Below are positions 57,089 through 64,000 of a DNA stretch of 64,000 bases, one piece after another. This stretch comes from Stagonosporopsis chrysanthemi (lineage: Eukaryota > Ascomycota > Dothideomycetes > Pleosporales > Didymellaceae): contig JAFISE010000097.1 in NCBI GenBank assembly GCA_022560025.1, positions 62,001-126,000 of the forward strand, given 5' to 3'. Each line of letters begins with the position of its first letter. Positions within the stretch are counted from its first letter, which is position 1. A model generated the notes under the pieces. The model did not search any database. It worked only from the letters and a program-made list of their open reading frames with translations, and was not told where the DNA came from. The position numbers were made by a program, and so were the translations under genes.

Positions 57089-59254
57089 CTATCCGCTGAC
57101 CTGAACATTAATATACTCCTGACATGCCTCCCTTGCTTTGCTCATCGACTGGCCTAGACGGATAACTGGCACATCATCCCACAATTTGCTCAGGTTCAGT
57201 TCCTGATATTGCGTGACCTTGTCCGAAGTCCTCGCTACAGCGAAAACAGCAGAGATAAAGTGTATGCTCTCTCCTTGCTTAAGGATTCGCGTCTGGGTCT
57301 TGATTGTGGGTATCAGCGTCCGCTGCCAGATGAGGTTGGTGTTTGCATCAGGCTTCAGAACGTGTCCAAAAGAGGTCACGTCTTCAGACACATGACTCAC
57401 TCCGCTGGCACCAGGCAAGGTAATGGTTCTGATACCACTTGTGCCAGCGTCTGAACACACCAGAGTCCCGTTAGAGGTTTCGAGAGTGCCTTCTGCGAAC
57501 GATAGCTCATTGTTCGCTTCAATGTCTACACTGCGTGTAAGAGCTGGGAGAACCTCGCCATTCTTAGCGCCTCGCCCTTGGATTGCAAAACCACCTTCGG
57601 ACACATCGAGAGAAGTGGGAGCTGCGCCTAAGTTCTCGATACTCGTGAGCCGTACATACCAATCCGGCCATCTCGAGCAAGGAGCTAAGAGGATCGTTCT
57701 GACGTTGATTTCGGCATCTCTCCACGGCTTCCAGAGACTTTGTAAAGATCCAACATTCTCCGGAGACTGACTGCCTCTGTTCAGAGTTGCCTCAACAGCT
57801 CGCTCATCTGTTCGGACTTTCCAAGGTACGCGCCAGGTATCGCCGCCATCCTTGCTGATTGCGATAGTACTGTCAGGAGCCATCTGCTGGAGCAAGGGGC
57901 CAGTTGGTACGCTGAAACCAAAGTGAGAAGAGTACGCGAACTTGCCATATTTAGCCTCTGTGGCTTTCAGGGGCCAGGGGCAGAATTGCCCCGAGGACAG
58001 TAGGTAGTGATGGCTTCCTGTAGTGCATACTATCTGCATGGGCGGGTCCACGCGTATTGCTAGTTCAGAGCTCTTGGGCAAAGACTTCTCCTGTGCTGTC
58101 CAAAAAGGATGACCATCTGGTAGTCCAAGAGCAAGGAACGACTTCAAAGCCCAGTAGACGGATTGTGGCGAATTGTAGTCTTCACACATGTAGTAGTTCT
58201 GGTACGCGAAGCCGATGTTCAGGCATCCGTCAATGTTGAAGATATCAGACTTGTTGCTCCACCACCGAAAGTGACGGAGAAGCAGACCTTTAACGATCCC
58301 CCAATCATCCAATGGTGTGGGGAGTTCGATCTCGGCGAAAGCCGCTGCTGACCAGAAGCCGGCAAATGCGAATCGATAAGTTAGGCTTCGACCATATGGG
58401 ATGGCAGCGCCTATTGAAGTCAGCTTAAAAAACGCAACAATAGAATGGAATAGAAAATCACCATTAGAGTCGAAGTATCGCCAAAACGTAGAAGCAAATT
58501 CTCTTGCACGACTTCGAAATTGGGCGCACCGTTCTGGGTCAAAGTCTTGCGCAAATTTGGCGTATACAAGTTGCGAAAACTGTATAGCAAAGCTCCCTGA
58601 GTAGTAGTCTGCTTGCCGGCCTTCGTCGCTCCACGTTCCGTCAGCTGCCCATCCATCGCCAAGATAGAAGCGTTCCATTATGTCCAAGTCATCCTTCATA
58701 GCATTGATTACATCCCCACTGGGAATGCCGCAAACCTTTACAAGTGCGAGATTTGTCATGACCCGGAACCAAAGCCAATTGGTCATTGGAAAGTCCTTGC
58801 CGTTGATTGTCTTCAACCATTCCGTTATGTTGTGTTTTGCCTCGCTATTTTGCGAGTTGAACATGGCGTCTGGAGCTGCCAGCAAAGCATACGAGATTAT
58901 CTCCATTTCCACCATGCGCTGGTCTCTCAAAACGACGGGACCCCAGTACTCAGGGTGCCCAGGGTTAGTGCCGTTTGCCAAACCATCGATATAGGGGCGA
59001 ATAAGCTCGTCATGCTCCTCTGCGGTGGTAGACGTAGAATGGAGCACAGTGCCAACAGCCCATAACGCGCGGGCGAAGCCCTCAAGCTGTGCTGCAACAT
59101 CATCAAAATGAGTACCAGTTGCCAAGGGTAGTCTTATTCGTGCACCGCCGGAGGACTGGTAAGGCTTCAGGGCGCGGAGCAACGATATAGCACCCAATTT
59201 GAAGTCTTGGTAGGTGCTGAAAGCATTATTGGAGAAACCTGCGAGGGGCGGCAT
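57089..59254 (-). CDS. DUF2264 protein
   Basis: Model: complement(join(57089..58410,58462..59254)), about 705 residues. The start is the ATG of MPPLAGFSNNAF, the usual beginning of fungal DUF2264 proteins; the frame extends 18 bp upstream only to a GTG. The 51-bp intron (58411-58461) has no stop and a length divisible by three, so naive ORF calling retains 17 extra residues inside DSNG|AAIPYGRSLTYRF. Conserved pieces: ATGTHFDDVAAQLEGFARALW, TNWLWFRVMTNLALVKVCG, DGTWSDEGRQADYYSGSFAIQF. The fold is an (alpha/alpha)6 toroid related to uronyl and heparinase-type enzymes; activity is not established. Convergent with GH88 and divergent from the Zn2Cys6 gene. Confidence 0.88.
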   Translation of the reverse strand: MPPLAGFSNNAFSTYQDFKLGAISLLRALKPYQSSGGARIRLPLATGTHFDDVAAQLEGFARALWAVGTVLHSTSTTAEEHDELIRPYIDGLANGTNPGHPEYWGPVVLRDQRMVEMEIISYALLAAPDAMFNSQNSEAKHNITEWLKTINGKDFPMTNWLWFRVMTNLALVKVCGIPSGDVINAMKDDLDIMERFYLGDGWAADGTWSDEGRQADYYSGSFAIQFSQLVYAKFAQDFDPERCAQFRSRAREFASTFWRYFDSNGDFLFHSIVAFFKLTSIGAAIPYGRSLTYRFAFAGFWSAAAFAEIELPTPLDDWGIVKGLLLRHFRWWSNKSDIFNIDGCLNIGFAYQNYYMCEDYNSPQSVYWALKSFLALGLPDGHPFWTAQEKSLPKSSELAIRVDPPMQIVCTTGSHHYLLSSGQFCPWPLKATEAKYGKFAYSSHFGFSVPTGPLLQQMAPDSTIAISKDGGDTWRVPWKVRTDERAVEATLNRGSQSPENVGSLQSLWKPWRDAEINVRTILLAPCSRWPDWYVRLTSIENLGAAPTSLDVSEGGFAIQGRGAKNGEVLPALTRSVDIEANNELSFAEGTLETSNGTLVCSDAGTSGIRTITLPGASGVSHVSEDVTSFGHVLKPDANTNLIWQRTLIPTIKTQTRILKQGESIHFISAVFAVARTSDKVTQYQELNLSKLWDDVPVIRLGQSMSKAREACQEYINVQVSG

Positions 59255-59633
59255 GTCGATGCGGGGTTGCACTTGTTATTTGATGTTTTGAGACCTCCAG
59301 TGGTGCCGCTGCATGTCATTGATGCGATCTTTCATAGGGTGTGATCCAGAAGCTTTGCTGGCGCGAGTATCGGCGCAAGAGCGGAACTCGCCGTCCATAA
59401 CAAAACTTGATCATTTTTGGCAACACATCCGCGCCGCCTCCAACGGTCGCACGTTTCGCAGATGATTACTCCGCCGTTGTGTTGGATGAAAGCTGGGGTT
59501 GTAGGTGGGCTGACCAGCCGGACACGAGCCTAGCTCCACAAGTGGGGAGAGGGCGACCTGATTTAATCCGACGCCCGCCGCGCCCACCCTCTCCACATTC
59601 CTTTTCTTACTAACGTCTGAGGATGTCGTACAG
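59255..59633. promoter_or_regulatory. bidirectional promoter of DUF2264 and the regulator gene
   Basis: 379 bp between divergent starts. CGG/CCG triplets occur (for example CCGCCG near 59471) as expected for Zn2Cys6 targets, but no correctly spaced pair is clear. Confidence 0.35.
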
Positions 59634-62316
59634 ATGTCGGCGGGCTGGACCAATTTCTCCGTGGGCAACAGCCATGGCGATGACGATGGGCCATCCGTCG
59701 TCGGCGAAGATCAGCCAGCGTGCGCATCTTGCAAGAAGCGAAAGCTGCGGTGCTCGAGAGACCTTCCAGTCTGCTCGCATTGTCTGAGGTTATGTAAGCG
59801 CAGATCGCTGAGTACTTGCGGAGCGATGCTGACCTCTGATCCAGCGACTGAGTGTGTATACAACCCAAAGCAGAAGCCGGGCTTGAAACCTGGAGCTGTT
59901 GAAGCCTTGACACGTCGCGTCGGTACGCGCCAGTGCATCTCAGGAACGTGAGACATTTCTGACACTGATAGCCTTCTTGGAGCAAATCCTGCTTGATGAA
60001 TCTGGCAACGTGCGACCACAGTATGATGACCAGCCTGACGTACACGCCAATGGTGGCATTCCTCGTCGTGGGTCACGTGCCAACCAGGAAGTCACACCTA
60101 CACCCTCATCACGTCAAAATGGTCGAACTGAGACGGCGCCTCCACCCCAAGAGCACCCACCTACCAGTGCATCCACAAGTGAGTTTACGACAGCGACAAA
60201 TCCTTTGAAGCGCAAACATGTCGACGCAGAAGCTGAGCGCTGGCTATTTGCCACGGAGGAACTTGACCTTGCTCAACACCTCCCTTCTCAAGGTGTACTT
60301 TTGAAAGTCGTTGACTTCTTCACGACGTCGTTCCATCACTGGATTCCGTATCTTCATAAGCAGAGGCTTCACAACAAAGTCAACGAAGGCATCTGCAGCA
60401 ATGGTTTGCTACTGGTCCTTCATGCCCTAGTCGCCGTGGCCCTGCGCCATATGGACCCTAACATCCATTTCATGGACAACGACCAAATACAGCGTCAATC
60501 TAGTGTCTCCCGTATTATAGTTGAGACACATGCTATTCGATCAGTGTCAGTCGAAAGCTTGCAGGCACTTATTTTCATTGTCTTTGATTATGTGAGAGCA
60601 CATATCGTGACAGCAATTACACAGCTTACTTACATTATGCAGCTTAATGATGGCCAGAATCATCGCGCCTGGCCGTTAATCGGAAGCCTAACAAGGACTG
60701 TTGGGTACCTCCAGCTGACGTCCGAGCCGTCGGCAGCGTCCCAGTCCAGTTTACTCATGAGGCCTGTCCGACTAGTACCGCCATCTAACGACTGGACGGA
60801 GCTCGAAGAGCGCAGGAGACTCTTTTGGATCATTTTCATGCTCGATCGATTTTGTTCCGTTGCCACGGGCTGGGACACAAGCCTAACGTCTGATGATGTG
60901 CATCGGCGCCTACCTGCGGATGGCGGATACTTCACCCGCGAAGAGCCTGTTATCACGCCATTCTTTGGCATATGGAACAAGGCGGCTGCACGTCTCGGCC
61001 GGTCTTTGGCAAATGTGCCTGCGCCTTACAGCGAGGAAGACCCCAGTGCAACAGAGCAACCGCAGGGGGCTAGCCCAAACTCTGCTAATGGCTACATCGA
61101 CGCTTCGAAACTAGGTGCTTTTGCGTACTGCGTAGAGGCTACAGAGTCGTTGAGCCAAGTAACGACGTTCTTCCTACAGCAAAGGATCAACGCTCAAGAC
61201 AAAGAGCATGCCGTCAGCTGGTTGACTCGTTTCAAGGAACTTGACTTAAGGCTCGTGCAATGGAAGCTGTTTTTGCCACCAAGATGGAGGGACTCGAACA
61301 TTTCCGAGGACAGAACCGTAATCAACATGGACCCGAACCTCACCCTTGCGCACATCACGCACAATACCTCGATGATCCTGCTCCATCATCCTATCGCCTT
61401 TCCTGCCAAAAGCTGGAATGACTACGTCGCACTGCCGAAAGAGTGCAGCGCACAGACTTGTGAGCTTGCTGCAATAGAGACCTCGAATATCGTCAGTAGA
61501 TTCCTGACATACACCTCGATACCATTTGTTAATGCCCAATTCGCTTTTTGTGCGTTTGTAGCCGCAAAAGCACTTTTGTTCGATCAGAATCGAGGCTCGC
61601 TCCGACCCGAGTTCGGTCGGCTGGTTCGAGACCTATGGGAAATGTCAAAACGCTGGGAGCACGATGCAAGTGGTGGCGCAGCTTCGCGGCCCGCCAATCA
61701 AGCAGGTATATATGCGCACCATCTCGAACGACTTCAAGAAGTGTGCTCCCAGGATCCTGCCTATCGATTCGACTTCTACGATCATACTTGCCAGTCACTG
61801 GAGCCCCAACAGTATGTCAGCCCCATGAACGTCATGACTCCATTACAGCGGACAAGCAGCTTTACGCAAGAGCAACCAGGCTTTGGCCATGTGCGGCAGC
61901 GGAGTCTCAATAGTGGGAACTCAACACTCAGCCCCAGGCAAATAGCGTCGCACAACGCAAGCTCCAGCGCAACTGGAGCGTCTCCTACCGAGTACGTTCA
62001 AAAGTCGTCAGCGCAGGCTCCGAACCTTGATGCTATGTCGCCTAGCGGGATAAATATCACAAGCACGACATTGCACCCGAACACCGCTCACTCCAGCAGC
62101 GGCCGACATGTTTACCGTATGGGTCATGGCGTGGCTTCGAATGCCCACTTCGGTAGCGCGCCGGGCGCACCCAGCACCCAACAAGCCATGCAGGACCAAT
62201 CTCTTCTAAGTCTTTCGGATACGTTCATGGACTCCCAGTTTCTTGATATGGATCGTGTCATTACTTTCGAAGATGCGAACTTTTTCCTGCCAGGAGATGC
62301 TTATAGATGGCAGTAA
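59634..62316 (+). CDS. Zn2Cys6 transcription factor with fungal_trans domain
   Basis: Nuclear regulator that likely controls the adjoining glycoside-hydrolase genes. Model: join(59634..59793,59845..59922,59972..60591,60643..62316), 843 residues. The zinc cluster is C30-X2-C33-X6-C40-X6-C47-X2-C50-X6-C57; the last Cys is on exon 2, so a truncated first-exon model would lose it. A linker follows (QKPGLKPGAVEALTRRV), then a coiled segment, a Pro/Ser-rich region and the middle homology domain (RAWPLIGSLTRTVGYLQL, LEERRRLFWIIFMLDRF). Intron 3 (60592-60642) is 51 bp and stop-free; splicing joins FDY to LNDGQNHRAW. The C-terminus is Ser/Gln-rich, as in activators. Target specificity cannot be read from sequence. 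Confidence 0.88.
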
Positions 62317-62682
62317 GGAGAAGCCAGCTCAACTGTCACAAGTGTAATCATTCCAAGCATGGGCTTTGTCACGAATGTAGCGGACGTACTTACATACAAC
62401 CTTGTTCGTCGGCTAAAATAAGCGGAAGAATCAATCAAGTTACGCAGCGGGGAACGCCATCCCAGAGTACACGCTAGTCCCACCGTTACTAGGATCAACG
62501 AACATGGATGACCCTCGGTCTACGTTTACCCCGGGCAAGGCCTCCCCACGGGGTTATTTGGCAATTCTTGAAGGATGCGATACCGCATTTTGACCGGGCA
62601 TGACATGACGAAAGACCCCAATTCCTTACTTGAGCCCGAGCAGCTCAGTACCAACAAACACCGCAAGTAAGAACCTGGCACG
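62317..62682. other. intergenic region
   Basis: 366 bp holding the regulator 3' UTR and the promoter of the next gene. A GGGGTTATTTGG-type sequence near 62560 and a pyrimidine-poor leader are seen; nothing specific. Confidence 0.35.
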
Positions 62683-64000
62683 ATGCGACGGTCTAGTTTA
62701 CTGCGACTTTGCTACGTCTTGGTGGCCCCGTTGCTGGTGCACGGCAGGATTAATAGGTAAGTGGGAACTGGTCTAGATCACAGGCCAAGAACCGTGTTGA
62801 CTCAGTTGGCAGGGAGAAGGTCGTGTCTCAATTCAACATCGTGCGGACTAGCCTGATTGATAACGAAACAACACCTCTTCAGGTTGGTAACGGCAATTTT
62901 GCTTTCAATGTCGACAACACAGGTTTACAGGTATGTTCGTGGAAAAGCAGTGCCCAAGTGGAAGTAAGCTCATGCATACAGACGTTCTTGCCCTTCAACA
63001 CCCTATCGTCTTGGGCATGGCATAACGATTCTCTTCCAGCCAATGGGTGCGGATTCCAGGCGCCGTGGCTTGATACACGCTGATTCTTGTTGCAGTGAAT
63101 TACCTTCCGACTACAAAGGCTTGCCAAGGGAGACTTATGGTCGTGAGGTGTTTTACGATATTCCCGACCCCAAATTGAGACAAGCTACCCAGTGGCTAAT
63201 TGCCAATCCGAACCGCATCAACTTGGGACGCATTGGCTTACACTACAGAGGCGCTACCCTCAGTAAGTCTGAAATTACTAGCCCCGCGCAAGAGCTTGAT
63301 CTCTGGAGCGGTGTATTAACGTCAAAGTTTGAAGTCGCTGGCAAAGCTGTCAAGGTCGTTACCCAAGGCGATTTTGACTCAGATGCTGTAGCCATCGGTG
63401 TGGAGTCTGAACTCCTCTCTTCTGGTGATTTGCGAATCGAGTTAGACTTTCCCTACCCGTCAATCCATTCTACGCAGTACAAGTACGAAGTTTTCGCCGG
63501 CGTGTACGATTTCCCGCTCAACCATACCACAACTTTGGTCGAAGATGGGACTGATCGCACGTCTGCGCACATTAGGCACGAGTTGCAGGAGACTAGCTAT
63601 TTCGCCAATCTGCGGTGGCCCAAGCAGACGCCGTTGAAGCTTACTAGGAATGATCCACCAAACTCGACTGCCATCACCGCGCACCGATATACACTAAGTT
63701 CTGTGTCGGATACCTCTTCTCTAGCTTTCACAGCTCATTTCTCACCTGACTCCCGGGTTCCAAGTTTTCCCGCCAAGATCCAAGACAAAAGTGCCCGCGA
63801 GTGGAACAGCTACTGGAAAGAAGGCGGGTTTGTTGATCTGACGGAATCCACCAACCCCAACGCAACTGAACTTCAGCGACGAATCATCAAGTCGCAATAC
63901 CATGTGCGTGTCAATAGCGCAGCGAATGGGCAGCCTCCACAAGAGAGCGGACTGATGAACAACGGCTGGTATGGTACGTCATCGCCGAACACGGATTATA
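62683..64000 (+). CDS. secreted six-hairpin glycosidase, partial (3' end outside)
   Basis: Model so far: join(62683..62756,62813..62930,62982..63046,63096..63973..), 378 complete codons before a GTACGT donor at 63974; the rest lies beyond the window. N-terminus MRRSSLLRLCYVLVAPLLVHG is a signal peptide. The sequence QVGNGNFAFNVDNTGLQ|TFLPFNTLSSWAWHNDSLP and ANPNRINLGRIGLHYRGA matches, from memory, fungal proteins annotated as six-hairpin glycosidases (alpha-rhamnosidase/GH65-like architecture). NNGWYG begins the catalytic (alpha/alpha)6 barrel, which is mostly outside. The 49-bp intron after AANG removes a stop. Five or more NxS/T sites fit a secreted protein. Same orientation as, and just downstream of, the regulator. 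Confidence 0.8.

Overview
The window is nuclear DNA of a filamentous ascomycete (Pezizomycotina). Most introns are 41-90 bp with GT..AG ends, and the gene set includes a class III chitin synthase, an ATP-type PEP carboxykinase, a PDR-type ABC transporter, Zn2Cys6 regulators and HET/NACHT relics. Dothideomycetes is a reasonable guess, but nothing in the window proves it. Exon models were built by hand from splice signals and frame continuity. All codon sums close, apart from the genes flagged as broken or with uncertain starts.

Layout. 0.4-7.2 kb: gamma-glutamyltransferase-like enzyme (-), mitochondrial release factor 1 (+) and a 14-TM-type MFS exporter (+). 7.7-10.7 kb: a 990-residue protein that I read as a divergent member of the fungal single-copy reverse-transcriptase-like (RVT) family, without the catalytic Asp pair and with a polyproline insert. 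11.0-11.4 kb: a small coiled-coil gene broken by one in-frame stop. 12.3-17.2 kb: AtrB-like ABC-G multidrug transporter. 18.9-21.1 kb: PEP carboxykinase. 22.4-28.5 kb: six consecutive plus-strand genes for short, charged, helical proteins that match no family I recognise. 29.5-42.8 kb: a housekeeping block of ERV25 p24 receptor, chitin synthase, DUF218 protein, RIB7, UBC12 and ILV5.

43.4-46.8 kb is a decayed island. It holds a TA-flanked 272-bp MITE and a minus-strand HET-NACHT (fungal NLR) pseudogene. A 134-bp solo LTR with a perfect 5-bp target-site duplication sits between the HET and NACHT remnants.

46.9-64.0 kb is a metabolic block: a cupin/membrane protein, an MFS sugar-type transporter, an allantoate-permease-family MFS, secreted GH5, GH88 unsaturated uronyl hydrolase, DUF2264, a Zn2Cys6 regulator and a secreted six-hairpin glycosidase that runs off the right edge. 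GH5/GH88 and DUF2264/regulator are divergent pairs with shared promoters. The block therefore looks like a catabolic cluster for an acidic plant polysaccharide, with import, regulation and hydrolysis encoded together. The substrate is inferred.
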